Below, piece by piece: positions 45,372 to 54,268 of a DNA stretch of 64,000 nucleotides. Under the pieces are notes generated by a model. That model saw only the letters and a list, made by a program, of their open reading frames with translations. It was not told where the DNA came from and did no database searches. How positions within the stretch are numbered: the first letter of the stretch is position 1; the number at the start of each line of letters is the position of its first letter. The stretch is from assembly GCF_009769735.1 (NCBI RefSeq), contig NZ_WSRO01000002.1, forward strand, positions 1,302,001 through 1,366,000, read 5' to 3'. Source of the stretch: Streptomyces sp. BA2 (lineage in GTDB: Bacteria; Actinomycetota; Actinomycetes; Streptomycetales; Streptomycetaceae). A program made the position numbers and the translations under genes.

Positions 45372-47252
45372 TCAGTCATGGCCCGGGACGACTCCGAAGT
45401 GCCGCCGGGCGGTCGAGACCGCGAGGTCCTGCACGGCGAACACCGTGAAGTAGTAGGCCTGCGGGGCGGTGTCGGGTGCGAAACGCACCCTGAACACGAC
45501 GTCCCTCGCACGCTCGTCGGAGCCCCTGACCTTGGTCCGTTCCGGTTCCACGGTGGTGTCGTCGCGCAGGTAACTCGGCAGGAACAGGCCGAGCCGTACG
45601 GGACCGGGGCGCGCCGCGGTGAGGGAGGCGCGCACTTCGAGCACGCCGCCCTGTTCGACCTCGTCGGCGGCGTAGGCGAGCAGTTGGGGTGCCTCGGGGA
45701 CGCGGAAGGTGACGTCGCCGCAGCGCATGCAGACCACGCAGAGGGTGTCGAGGATGTGCGGCAACAGCCCACGCCGGGCGAACTCCTGGGCGGGGCGGCC
45801 GCAGTGGCAGACGACCTCGCGGACATCGGGGTCCAGTGAGCTGCGGTCACCGAAGTGGGCGGGGTAGTTCATGATCTCGTTCTCGGGGTTCTCCGAGACC
45901 TGCCCGGCGATCACGTGGTCGAGGGACTGGAGGTCCGCCGAGAGGGAGGAGCGGATCTCCTCGGGTGACTGGTCGGCGAGGTGGGTGGGCCGGGACACCA
46001 GGAGATCCACCTTGCGGGCGAGCTTGCCGAGGCGGGGGCGCAGGGTGTGGTTGTGCGGCAGCAGCTCCGAGCCGATCAGCGCGGAGAGCCTGCGGCCGAC
46101 GGTGAGGACCAGCGGGTCGGGCGCGTGGTCGGAGGGGGGCGGGGGCGCCGGGGTGTCCTCCGGCCGGCCGGGCAGGCCGAATCGCATGAACGCGGGGTAC
46201 GGATGTGAGCCCGCCAGGCTGGCGTTGAGGGTGTCCACGGAGTCCGCGCCGGTGGCGGCGGCGAGCATCCAGGCGACGTTCTCGGGCCGGTCGGAGTCGT
46301 GCACGGAGACGGCGGAGACGACCGTGCGGGCGGGGCTGTCGAGGGCGTTGAGCAGGAGTTGGTACTTGGGGTCGTAGAGGGCGAGGTCGGCGAGCGGGCC
46401 GCTGTTGCAGGCACTGAGGACCAGCTCCGTCGCCTCGACCTTGTTGAGCGGGACGAGTTTGTCCTCGGGTTTGTAGCAGGGCAGTCCGTAGGCGCACCGT
46501 GGGGCCAGGACGCCGGGCTCCGCGGCCGCGGATTCGTTGAGGCCGCAGATGGTGAACTCGCCGAGGTTGATGCTGTCGTCCTTGCCGTGGCCCTGGAAGA
46601 CGACGCGGCGCCACTGGGTGCCGAGGATCTCGGCCTGGATGTCGTCGCGTTCGAAGTCGCGGTCGTCGAAGACCTTGACCCCGGGAAGGTGCGGCGGTCG
46701 GTCGGTGTCCGTGAACAGGCCGATCGCGTCGAGGTCTTCGGACACGTGGGCGTACTGCTTGGCGACGTTCCAGGCCACCGACGCGCCGTCGCGGCCGCTC
46801 AGCAGGGAAAGACCGCGCCGGGCGTCGCGGTACGTGGCGAGCAGCAGCGGGCGCACAGGGTCGAGGTTGAGCCGGGCGTAGGTGCCCACCAGCAGGAGTG
46901 TCCCCGGGGCCCGGTCGCCGAAGGTCGCGAGGTCGTCTTCGGTGAGCCACTCGCGGGCGAGCGGTCGGGCCAGATCCACGACGCTGTCGGCCAGCTCCGA
47001 CCGACCGAGTACGACGCCGAAGTCCAGGGGGGCGGGCCGGCGCACACCGGAGTAGAGGCGCGACGCCAGTGCCACGCTGTGGACCAGATCGTCCCGGCCG
47101 TCGACCGGGACGGGGATGGGCATCCGGTCGGGCGCGGCGAGGAACTCCCTTACGGCCAGGGGGAGATCGGCGTACTTCACCGGACTGAACAGTTCGGTGT
47201 CCGGTGCGGTGTACGACGGCTCGTGGCGCTGTCGGGAGACGGCAGACTTCAT
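45372..47252 (-). CDS. caspase/CHAT-like protease-fold protein with zinc-ribbon-like C-terminus
   Basis: A 626-residue protein with a CHAT-like core. The predicted His is in RVVFQGHGKDDS (H212) and the predicted Cys in ELVLSACNSG (C272), with the spacing and flanks of the caspase-haemoglobinase fold. A second region at about residues 480-525 has CHCGRP and CVVCMRCGD, fitting a zinc ribbon, and the end looks like an all-beta domain. I know no such gene in the reference blasticidin or mildiomycin pathways. It could be a peptidase that trims the nascent aminoacyl-nucleoside or a self-protection factor. The ATG lies 112 bp from the exporter stop. Confidence 0.72.
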   Translation of the reverse strand: MKSAVSRQRHEPSYTAPDTELFSPVKYADLPLAVREFLAAPDRMPIPVPVDGRDDLVHSVALASRLYSGVRRPAPLDFGVVLGRSELADSVVDLARPLAREWLTEDDLATFGDRAPGTLLLVGTYARLNLDPVRPLLLATYRDARRGLSLLSGRDGASVAWNVAKQYAHVSEDLDAIGLFTDTDRPPHLPGVKVFDDRDFERDDIQAEILGTQWRRVVFQGHGKDDSINLGEFTICGLNESAAAEPGVLAPRCAYGLPCYKPEDKLVPLNKVEATELVLSACNSGPLADLALYDPKYQLLLNALDSPARTVVSAVSVHDSDRPENVAWMLAAATGADSVDTLNASLAGSHPYPAFMRFGLPGRPEDTPAPPPPSDHAPDPLVLTVGRRLSALIGSELLPHNHTLRPRLGKLARKVDLLVSRPTHLADQSPEEIRSSLSADLQSLDHVIAGQVSENPENEIMNYPAHFGDRSSLDPDVREVVCHCGRPAQEFARRGLLPHILDTLCVVCMRCGDVTFRVPEAPQLLAYAADEVEQGGVLEVRASLTAARPGPVRLGLFLPSYLRDDTTVEPERTKVRGSDERARDVVFRVRFAPDTAPQAYYFTVFAVQDLAVSTARRHFGVVPGHD

Positions 47253-47364
47253 GAAGCGTTACCTCGTGTTCTTACGCTGACCCTGCGAGGAGTGATGTAC
47301 GTAATGGGCGGACGGCTGTTCGGTAACGGGGTAGCCGGGGGCGGTCGTGCCGCCCCTCGCCCGG

Positions 47365-48636
47365 TCACCGCTCCCCCGCTTCGGTGGGTACGGGGACCTC
47401 TGCCGCGCGCCGCCCCATCAGGCCCCGGCAGGCGAAGGCCACGCAGGCGGCGACGAGTGACATTCCGAAGGCGATGGCGAAGACGCCCCGCGGGCCCGCC
47501 GGGTCCATGAGGAGCCCGCCCGCCTGCTGGCCGAGCGCGTCCCCCACCACCGTGGCCAGGGACGCCCAGGTGAAGGCCTCCGTCAGTGAACGGCCGTCCG
47601 CCAGCAGGCTGACCAGCGTCATCTCGCTCGCCGAGACGAGCGCGATGGGCACGCTGCCGACCGCGAGTGCGAGCGCGAGCGTCAGTTGGGACGTCGCGAG
47701 CAGCGGAAGACCCGTGCCGACGGCGAACGCCAGCACCAGGCGCGGGAAGCGCACATGCACCGCGACCTCGGACTGGGAGCGGCCGAGCCACACAGCGCCC
47801 AGGGCGCTGCCGATGCCCCAGCAGGCGTACACGAGGCCGGTGCTGCCCTGCGAGCCGTGGTCGTCGACGAAGGCGGGGATGGCCAGCGTCATCAGCCCGA
47901 TGGGCACGGAGCTGAGCGCCATCACGGCGGTCAGTGGGAGCATCGGCGACGAACGCAGCGGCCCGAGCAGGCCGCCGCGGCCGGTCTCGTCCCCCGGGGC
48001 GTCATCGCCCGCCGCCTCCGTCCCCCCGTCGGTGCCTTCGGGCACCCGCGTGAACGCGAGACCGATCGCTCCGACGCCGCCGATCACCGCGACGGTGGTC
48101 AGCGCCGCCCCGGCGGATCCTGTCAGCATCAGCACCGCGAGCATCAACGGCGCCCCGATCACCAGGACTTCGGTGAGCAGCGCCTCCCACAGATAGGCGG
48201 TCTCCCGCTCGTCGTCCCGCAGCGGAAGGCGCGCCCACAGCGACCGCATGCAGGCGTTCGCCGGGGGCAGCGTGATCCCGGCGAGCACGGCCAGGGCCGG
48301 CTGCGCCCAGTCGCCCGGCTCCGTGGTCCACACCAGCGCGGCGAGCGCCGCGGGGTAGACCGTGCCGGTCGCCACCAGGACGGTCCTGCGGCCCCGCCGG
48401 TCGACCCGGCGGGCGATGAGCGGGCTGCCCAGCGCCATGCCGATGGTGTAAAGGGCGGAGACCAGACCGGCTTGGGCGTAGCTGCCGCCCTGTTCGCGCA
48501 CGACGAGCACCATCGCGAGGGACATGAGATAGACCGGCAGCCTGGAGACCACGCTCCACCAGGCGGGTCCCGCGACCTGACGGCGCGTGAGCAGGGCGGC
48601 GAGACGGCGCGCAAGACCGTTCGGCTTCACTTCCAT
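47365..48636 (-). CDS. MFS exporter of the nucleoside cluster
   Basis: A 423-residue transporter with 12 hydrophobic segments and the loop 2-3 motif GSPLIARRVDRRGRRTVLVATG near residue 70. A central acidic loop (EGTDGGTEAAGDDAPGDETG) links the halves. Its place inside the cluster makes it the likely efflux pump for the product, and efflux is the only self-resistance function visible here. The stop is 112 bp before the CHAT-like gene. Confidence 0.86.
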   Translation of the reverse strand: MEVKPNGLARRLAALLTRRQVAGPAWWSVVSRLPVYLMSLAMVLVVREQGGSYAQAGLVSALYTIGMALGSPLIARRVDRRGRRTVLVATGTVYPAALAALVWTTEPGDWAQPALAVLAGITLPPANACMRSLWARLPLRDDERETAYLWEALLTEVLVIGAPLMLAVLMLTGSAGAALTTVAVIGGVGAIGLAFTRVPEGTDGGTEAAGDDAPGDETGRGGLLGPLRSSPMLPLTAVMALSSVPIGLMTLAIPAFVDDHGSQGSTGLVYACWGIGSALGAVWLGRSQSEVAVHVRFPRLVLAFAVGTGLPLLATSQLTLALALAVGSVPIALVSASEMTLVSLLADGRSLTEAFTWASLATVVGDALGQQAGGLLMDPAGPRGVFAIAFGMSLVAACVAFACRGLMGRRAAEVPVPTEAGER

Positions 48637-48725
48637 GGTTCCTGTTCCGTGGTGGCCCGTTGCGGGCGTACGAGTGGCGGCGCGCGAGTGCCGGGGAGCG
48701 GGGCAGGCCGGTGATGAAGGGCGGT

Positions 48726-49973
48726 TCAGCGTTGGAGCGTTCTGGCCGCCGGTGTCTGGGTGATCACTTCGATCGTGAAGGCGTCGAGTATGCCGCGCAT
48801 GCGCTTTTCCACCTCGGCGATCGACCCTCCGGTCACGTGGACGTATCCGGACGCGTTGTGCGAGGCGCGCCGCGCCTCCACGAGGTCCCCTTCGCTGAAC
48901 CGGAGGACGCTCTTGACGACCCCGGGCAGCCGCAGCAGTTCCTCCTCGGGGGTGATCCGGTGCACGGTCCCCGAGCCCGGCAGCGGCAGCAGCAGGTCGC
49001 CCGCGCAGCAGCGCCCGAAATACTCGAGGGCGGGGCGGCGGCCGAGGTAGACGTCCAGCGTTGCGCCGAACACGTCGAAGCCGTACGCGTACCCGTGGTT
49101 GGCGGTTATCTCGCAGCCCGCGAGCCGGACCCCGATCTCCCCCGCGTAGACCTCGCCGCCGACGACGAAGAACTCCATGTGCGCGTACCCGTGGTCGATC
49201 CCCATGCCGGTGACGATCCGCTGGAGCATGCCCCGCAGGTCGACCGGCGGCCGCTCATCGGTGGCGACACTGATGTTGGCGTTCATCGCGCCGTCGACGA
49301 TGTCCAGCGGACGGCACGGCATCGCACTCGGCCACGCGTCAAGGACCTCGCCCGCGTGGATGAGCGCGCACACCTCCCACTCCGTGCCGCCCAGATGCTC
49401 CTCGACCAGCCAGGAGCGGCCGTTGACGGCCAGGTCGGGCAGCTGCTCGGGGCCGGTGAGCCGGAAGGTGTCGACGCAGGCGAAGGAGTCCACGGGTTTC
49501 AGTACGACGGGCCAGCCGCACCGCGCGGCGAACTCCTCCACCTCGTCCACCGTGGAGACGCGCGCATACCGTGCGGTGAGCAGGCCGAGCTCGCGGAACT
49601 TGTCCTTCATCGCCGCCTTGTCGCGCACCCAGCTCACTTGACGTTCCGTCAGGTGCGGCAGGCCTGCCAGCGAGGCGAACCGCTGGGCGATGTGCTGGCG
49701 CGGCTCGGAGGGGTTGCAGAACCGCGTGGGTGCCACGGGCAGTTCAGCGGCCCAGGCGCGGTAGCGGGCCGCTTCCTCCTCCAGGGGCAGCCGCTCGTTC
49801 ACCCAGAACGCGGGGATGTGCGCGGTCTGCCGTACGTACTCATCGGTGAGGTCCTTGCGCGCGGAGGCGAACCGCAGCAGAGCCAGTCGGCCGGGCAGGG
49901 CGTCCACCGCGTACCGAGTGAAGGTGGAGGCGCGGTCGTCGGCCATGAGGAGCACCGGCGGCGGCGCGTTCAC
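48726..49973 (-). CDS. ATP-grasp ligase
   Basis: A 415-residue ATP-grasp enzyme. The A-domain has VRDKAAMKDKFRELGLLTARYARV and the ATP loop GWPVVLKPVDSFACVDTFRL, with metal/ATP acidic residues in VYAGEIGVRLAGCE. Such enzymes join a carboxylate to an amine through an acyl phosphate. In this cluster it would couple the beta-amino acid to the aminosugar of the nucleoside, or add an aminoacyl group. The GTG at 49973 overlaps the DegT stop (GTGA) with GGAGA upstream. Confidence 0.85.
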   Translation of the reverse strand: MNAPPPVLLMADDRASTFTRYAVDALPGRLALLRFASARKDLTDEYVRQTAHIPAFWVNERLPLEEEAARYRAWAAELPVAPTRFCNPSEPRQHIAQRFASLAGLPHLTERQVSWVRDKAAMKDKFRELGLLTARYARVSTVDEVEEFAARCGWPVVLKPVDSFACVDTFRLTGPEQLPDLAVNGRSWLVEEHLGGTEWEVCALIHAGEVLDAWPSAMPCRPLDIVDGAMNANISVATDERPPVDLRGMLQRIVTGMGIDHGYAHMEFFVVGGEVYAGEIGVRLAGCEITANHGYAYGFDVFGATLDVYLGRRPALEYFGRCCAGDLLLPLPGSGTVHRITPEEELLRLPGVVKSVLRFSEGDLVEARRASHNASGYVHVTGGSIAEVEKRMRGILDAFTIEVITQTPAARTLQR

Positions 49974-51148
49974 GCGGTCTCCAATGCCTGGCGGACCGAC
50001 TTGACCGCGAGGACCTGTTCGGCTTCGGAGAGTTCCGGCGAGAGCGGCACGCACAGGGTGCGGTCGAGGAGGTCCCGGGTCCTGGCGAACCCGTCGCGGC
50101 TGAGAGCGAGCGGCTGGTCGGGGGCGAGGTTCCAGGGGAAGCCGTCGGCGTAGAGCGAACGCCGTCCGGCGACCACGGGGTGGTCGGGCAACAGGTACTT
50201 GTTGAGCGTCCAGTTGGCGATGCCACGCTCGGTGAGGGCGGACACGGCGGCATTACGTAACTCCCGGCTCTCGCAACGGAACCGGAGACTGATCTTCACG
50301 TCGCCCGCCGCGCGGGGCAGGACGTCGAGGCCGGTGCGGTCGGGCAGTTCGTCCATGGCGATGGCGTGGTGGCGCTCCAGGCCGGAGAGCACCTCGTCCA
50401 GGTGGCGGAACTGCTGGTACTGGATCGCCGCGACCTCCTCGCTGGTGACCAGGTTCTCGCCGTAGTAGGCGTCCTCGTTCCAGGTGGGGTAGCGGCCGGG
50501 CACCCGGGCAGAGCCGTGGTCGTGGTAGCAGCGCATCGTCTCCCAGGCGGCCGGTTCGTTGGTGACGAGCAGGCCGCCCTCCCCCGAGGTGAGCACCTTG
50601 TTGTGGTGGAAGCTGAAGGTGCCCGCGTAGCCACGGGTGCCGGTGTGCCGCCCGTCGGGGAAGGTGGCGCCGAGCGCCTGGGCGCTGTCCTCGATGACGT
50701 ACGGGACGCCGTCGGGCAGGGGCGCGACGGTGCCCTCCATGTGGGCGACGATGGCCCGTTGGGTGCCGTCGGGGATCAGCGAGGTGTCCATGGAGAGCGA
50801 CTCGTCGACGTCCACCAGGACCGGGATGAGGCCGCTGGAGAGGACGGCGCCCGCCACGGCGACGAACGTGACCGCCGGTATGTGGACGACGTCACCGACG
50901 CGCGGGCGGGTGGAGACCAGGGCGAGCCGCAGCGCCTCGGTGCAGTTGTGCACCGCGAGCACATGACCCGCGCCGAGCCGTTCCCCGACCCGGCGTTCGA
51001 GGCGGGACGCGATGCTCTCGGTCTCCGTCTGGTAGCGGAAGAGAACGCCCTGCTCGATCGCCGCACGCAGTTCGTGCATGTCGGGCCAGTCGAGGTAGTT
51101 GGCGCCGTAGGGGAGGAAGCGCAGCCCGAGCCGTTTGTCGAGGGTCAT
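49970..51148 (-). CDS. DegT/DnrJ/EryC1 PLP aminotransferase
   Basis: A 392-residue sugar aminotransferase. The PLP-binding Lys184 lies in FSFHHNKVLTSGEGG, with the expected HNCTEALRLAL and EDSAQALGATF segments. It probably aminates the 4'-keto sugar left after decarboxylation of cytosylglucuronate. ATGA overlaps with KamA upstream and GTGA with ATP-grasp downstream couple all three. Leu297 is encoded by TTA, the rare bldA-dependent codon. Confidence 0.93.
   Translation of the reverse strand: MTLDKRLGLRFLPYGANYLDWPDMHELRAAIEQGVLFRYQTETESIASRLERRVGERLGAGHVLAVHNCTEALRLALVSTRPRVGDVVHIPAVTFVAVAGAVLSSGLIPVLVDVDESLSMDTSLIPDGTQRAIVAHMEGTVAPLPDGVPYVIEDSAQALGATFPDGRHTGTRGYAGTFSFHHNKVLTSGEGGLLVTNEPAAWETMRCYHDHGSARVPGRYPTWNEDAYYGENLVTSEEVAAIQYQQFRHLDEVLSGLERHHAIAMDELPDRTGLDVLPRAAGDVKISLRFRCESRELRNAAVSALTERGIANWTLNKYLLPDHPVVAGRRSLYADGFPWNLAPDQPLALSRDGFARTRDLLDRTLCVPLSPELSEAEQVLAVKSVRQALETA
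50258..50260 (-). promoter_or_regulatory. TTA leucine codon (bldA control point)
   Basis: Codon 297 of the aminotransferase reads TTA on the coding strand (GAG-TTA-CGT-AAT). TTA is rare in Streptomyces and depends on the bldA tRNA, which is made late in growth, so translation of this gene should be tied to development. I found no other in-frame TTA among the cluster places I checked. Confidence 0.85.
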
Positions 51149-52320
51149 GTCGCGTCAGCCTCCGTGATGGGGTGCACCGAGGCGTCGACGACCATCTCCT
51201 GGCCTCGGTAGTTGCGGAGCAGCAGGCCTTCGGGAACGCGGGAGAAGTACGGCTGGGCGATGGGGATCTTGCCGATTTTCGTCGTCAGTACGTACTGCGG
51301 TACGCCGAAGCCGGTGATGTGTCCCTGCAGGCCCTCCATGATTTCCCAGCCCTTCTCGATGGAGGTCATGAAGTGGGACACGCCGGTGACGTTGTCGCAG
51401 TGGTAGAGGTAGTACGGCCGGACCCTGATGCGGAGCAGCTCGGTCATCAACGTGCGCATCGTCGTGACGTCGTCGTTGACGCCGCGAAGCAGCACGGTCT
51501 GGTTCCCCACCGGGATGCCGTGGCGCAGCAGTCGGTCGACCGCGGCGGCGGACTCGGGGGTGATCTCCTTGGGATGGTTGAAGTGCGTGTTCAGCCAGAC
51601 CGGGTGGTAGCGCGCGAGCATTTCGCAGAGTTCGTCCGTGACGCGCTGGGGCAGCAGTACCGGGAAGCGGCTGCCGATGCGGATGATCTCCACGCTGGGG
51701 ATCGCCCGGAGGCCGGAGATGATCTCCTCCAGCTTGCCGTCGCGGTACGAGAGCGGGTCGCCGCCGGTGAGCAACACGTCCCGGATCTCGGGGTGTTCGG
51801 CGATGTAGCGCAGGTCCTCCTCGAAGGACTCGCCCTCGTTGTCGCGGAAGTAGCTGCCGTCGACGTCGGTGGTGTGGAACTTGCGTGTGCAGTGCCTGCA
51901 GTAGACCGGGCAGGCCTCGGTGATCAGCATGATCACCCGGTCCGGGTACTTGTGCACCACCCGGTTGGTCTTGCGGTAGAACATGTCGCCGACGGGGTCG
52001 ACCTCGGCGCCGCTGAACTCGGCGAGTTCACCGAGCGCGGGGACGGCCTGCTGCCGGATCGGGCAGGTGGGGTCGTCCGGGTCCATCAGGGACGCGTAGT
52101 AGGGGGTGACGCTCCAGCGGTATTTGCCCGCCGATTTGTCGATGGCCTGTTCCTCGTCGGCGGTGAGGTTGATCCACTGCCGTGCCTTGTCGACGTTGGT
52201 GACACGCTTGCGCATGTGCCAGCGCCAGTCGTTCCACTCCGTTTCGGTGATCTCGGGGAGCTCCGGCCGGTCCGGAACGGGGTGGCGGTCCGCTTCTGTT
52301 GCTCCAGGAGTGTGGGGCAT
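51145..52320 (-). CDS. radical-SAM aminomutase, KamA family, probably arginine 2,3-aminomutase (BlsG-like)
   Basis: A 391-residue aminomutase. The 4Fe-4S site is C137-x3-C141-x2-C144 in ACPVYCRHC, and PLP binds Lys351 in GKIP. Lysine 2,3-aminomutases grip the substrate amine with two Asp residues. The first (Asp309 in YHCDNV) is present, but the second, in VVDAPGGGGK of lysine enzymes, reads YVLTTKIGK here (Thr346). A change in that pocket agrees with arginine rather than lysine, as in BlsG. It would make beta-arginine. The ATG has GGAGA 5 nt upstream and overlaps DegT downstream (ATGA). Confidence 0.85.
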   Translation of the reverse strand: MPHTPGATEADRHPVPDRPELPEITETEWNDWRWHMRKRVTNVDKARQWINLTADEEQAIDKSAGKYRWSVTPYYASLMDPDDPTCPIRQQAVPALGELAEFSGAEVDPVGDMFYRKTNRVVHKYPDRVIMLITEACPVYCRHCTRKFHTTDVDGSYFRDNEGESFEEDLRYIAEHPEIRDVLLTGGDPLSYRDGKLEEIISGLRAIPSVEIIRIGSRFPVLLPQRVTDELCEMLARYHPVWLNTHFNHPKEITPESAAAVDRLLRHGIPVGNQTVLLRGVNDDVTTMRTLMTELLRIRVRPYYLYHCDNVTGVSHFMTSIEKGWEIMEGLQGHITGFGVPQYVLTTKIGKIPIAQPYFSRVPEGLLLRNYRGQEMVVDASVHPITEADAT

Positions 52321-52352
52321 GGTGTCTCCAGGTTCGGCGGGTGAGTGACCTG

Positions 52353-53294
52353 TCACAGGGGTGCGAGGGAGAGCTGGCGCAGGGTGCGGGCGACGCGCTG
52401 TGCGCCCCGCAGGTCGTCCGTGATGCCGTCGAGCGCGGACCACGGGTCCGGCTTTTCGGGGTCCCAGAGGGAGGGGTTTCCTGGATCGGCGGCCAGGGGG
52501 ACGGGGGCCGCACGGGCGACCCTGTCGGCCAGGTCGCGCTGCGTGTCGCTGAGAGGCGGCAGAAAGACGAGCGGCGCGCGGCGGGCCTGGGCCAGCGCCA
52601 CGGCGCCCAAGACCGGGGTGGCCAGGAGCAGTTCGGCGTCCGCGTGCAGGGCGTCGACGTCGGTGTCGGCGGCGCGTCGGACCCGTACGCCATCGAGCCC
52701 TTCGAGCGTGTCACGCACACTCTCGACGCGCATGTCGCAGACCACCTCGCACCGCTGGGTGCGGCGCACCGCCTCCGCGGCGAGCTGCCGCAGCGCCCCG
52801 GAGGTGAACGCGTCCGCGTCCCCGGCCGGCACGCCCCACAGCGAGAGCAGCAGCAGGGTGCCGCTCCGCCGGCGCCCGCGCGTCATGCGTGCGGGCGCGA
52901 GTACCCCGGTGGTGCGCGTGCCGTCCGGTGTCGCGGGCCACGGGCCCGGGAGCCATGCCGGGCGGTGCACACGGTGCAGTGCTCCCTCGGCCCCTTCCGC
53001 CAGGGGGGTGACGGTGCCGCGGTGCCCCGAGGACAACCGCACGACCGGTACGCCCAGGGCGAGGAGGCGGCGGGTGGCGGCATCGTCGTCGCAAACCAGG
53101 GCCACGTCCGGCGGCGGCCCGTCGCCACCCGGGCCGCCCTCGGTCCCGGTCCGCTCAAGTTCGCCCAGGTGCGCGGCGATCCGCCGCCCGGCGAGCAGCG
53201 AGTCGAGTTCCTCGTCCCGCGACACGAGGAGCACCCGGCGCGGGGCGGGACCTGACGGCAGCGGGGCGGGCCCGCCGGGGCTCAGTACTGCCAC
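52353..53294 (-). CDS. CGA synthase-related protein (GT-B-like, partner of CGA synthase)
   Basis: A 313-residue protein with two Rossmann-like halves in the GT-B manner (RRVLLVSRDEELDSLLAGRRIAAHL; DTDVDALHADAELLLATPVLGAVALAQARRAPLVFLPP). It parallels the CGA synthase but is shorter and lacks the same donor motif. The GTG at 53294 overlaps the radical-SAM stop by 13 bp. It may act as a non-catalytic partner or a second glycosyl-processing subunit, and I recall such a gene annotated beside CGA synthase in related clusters. No clear catalytic residues can be named. Confidence 0.65.
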   Translation of the reverse strand: MAVLSPGGPAPLPSGPAPRRVLLVSRDEELDSLLAGRRIAAHLGELERTGTEGGPGGDGPPPDVALVCDDDAATRRLLALGVPVVRLSSGHRGTVTPLAEGAEGALHRVHRPAWLPGPWPATPDGTRTTGVLAPARMTRGRRRSGTLLLLSLWGVPAGDADAFTSGALRQLAAEAVRRTQRCEVVCDMRVESVRDTLEGLDGVRVRRAADTDVDALHADAELLLATPVLGAVALAQARRAPLVFLPPLSDTQRDLADRVARAAPVPLAADPGNPSLWDPEKPDPWSALDGITDDLRGAQRVARTLRQLSLAPL

Positions 53295-54268
53295 GGCGCC
53301 GCCGCCCCGAGCCGGGCGACGTCGTCGCTGTAGCCGGCGGCCGTGGTGGAGCAGCCGCCGCACATGTCGGGTCCCCGCTCGCGGAAGAAGTCCGCATGGG
53401 TCCGGAAGACCGGCGTGTCCAGTTGGATGGCGCCGCCTTCGCGCAGCGGGGCACCGCCCAGGTCCTCCCCTTCGCGGTGCGGGAGACAGCTGCAGGCGTA
53501 CATGCGCCCGTACTTGCCGTCGATGTAGATCACGTCGTCCACGACATGGCACAGGGGTTCCGACGCGCGCGGGGTCAGTGACTCCGCGAAATAGCGCTCC
53601 TGTTCCTCACGGGTGTCTCCGTAGAAGCGCTTGCCGAGCGGCACGAGGAGGGTGTCGGGGTCCGCGTCGTAGATCGGATCGCAGACCGCGCGCACATGAC
53701 CGGGGTCGGGGTAGGTGATGGAGCGCTCCAACTTCAGGGCGGAGAGCTCCCATTGCTTGACGCCGGCCTCGGTGAGCACCTTCTGCAGGTCAGGCATCTC
53801 CGTGTAGTTGTGCGGCCCGACCACGGTGTTGACCCGGGGAAGGACACCGAGGGCAGCGGCGTCGCGCAGTCCTCGCAGGCCGTTGTCGAACATGCCGGGG
53901 GAACGCCGGTAGACGTCGTGCGTCGTGGCGGAGCCGCCGTCGAGACTGACGATCACCTGGGCGAGACCCGCCTCGGCGAGGAGCGGGGCCTTCTTCGGCA
54001 GCATCATGCCGTTGGTGATCATGGACATCTTCATCCCCGCGTCCGTGCCCATCCGCACGAGCTCGACGATGTCCTGATGCATGAGCGGTTCGCCGCCGGT
54101 GAACCGTACGTAGGCCACTCCGGCTTCACGGGCCTTGGGCAGCAGGTCGGCGAAGTCCTCCAGCGAGAAGCGGAACGTGTCACGGGAGAGCGCGAACTCG
54201 CACATGAAGCAGTCCGCGTTGCAGGCTTCCAGGATCCTGATGAAGAGATAGCGCTGACGCTCAGTCAT
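53282..54268 (-). CDS. radical-SAM cytosylglucuronate decarboxylase (BlsE-like)
   Basis: A 328-residue radical SAM enzyme. The 4Fe-4S motif is C16-x3-C20-x2-C23 in EACNADCFMCEF, followed by RFTGGEPLMH (the SAM-binding GGE) and more cysteines near the C-terminus (YACSCLPH, CGGC) that could hold auxiliary clusters. BlsE removes the carboxylate from cytosylglucuronic acid; gene order beside CGA synthase supports the same here. The ATG lies within the last codons of the CGA synthase, an 8-bp overlap. Confidence 0.85.
   Translation of the reverse strand: MTERQRYLFIRILEACNADCFMCEFALSRDTFRFSLEDFADLLPKAREAGVAYVRFTGGEPLMHQDIVELVRMGTDAGMKMSMITNGMMLPKKAPLLAEAGLAQVIVSLDGGSATTHDVYRRSPGMFDNGLRGLRDAAALGVLPRVNTVVGPHNYTEMPDLQKVLTEAGVKQWELSALKLERSITYPDPGHVRAVCDPIYDADPDTLLVPLGKRFYGDTREEQERYFAESLTPRASEPLCHVVDDVIYIDGKYGRMYACSCLPHREGEDLGGAPLREGGAIQLDTPVFRTHADFFRERGPDMCGGCSTTAAGYSDDVARLGAAAPWQY

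Noticed and set aside
51145..52320. Annotation as lysine 2,3-aminomutase
   Set aside because: The second substrate Asp and the GGGGK loop of lysine enzymes are replaced, and the neighbours are blasticidin-type genes.
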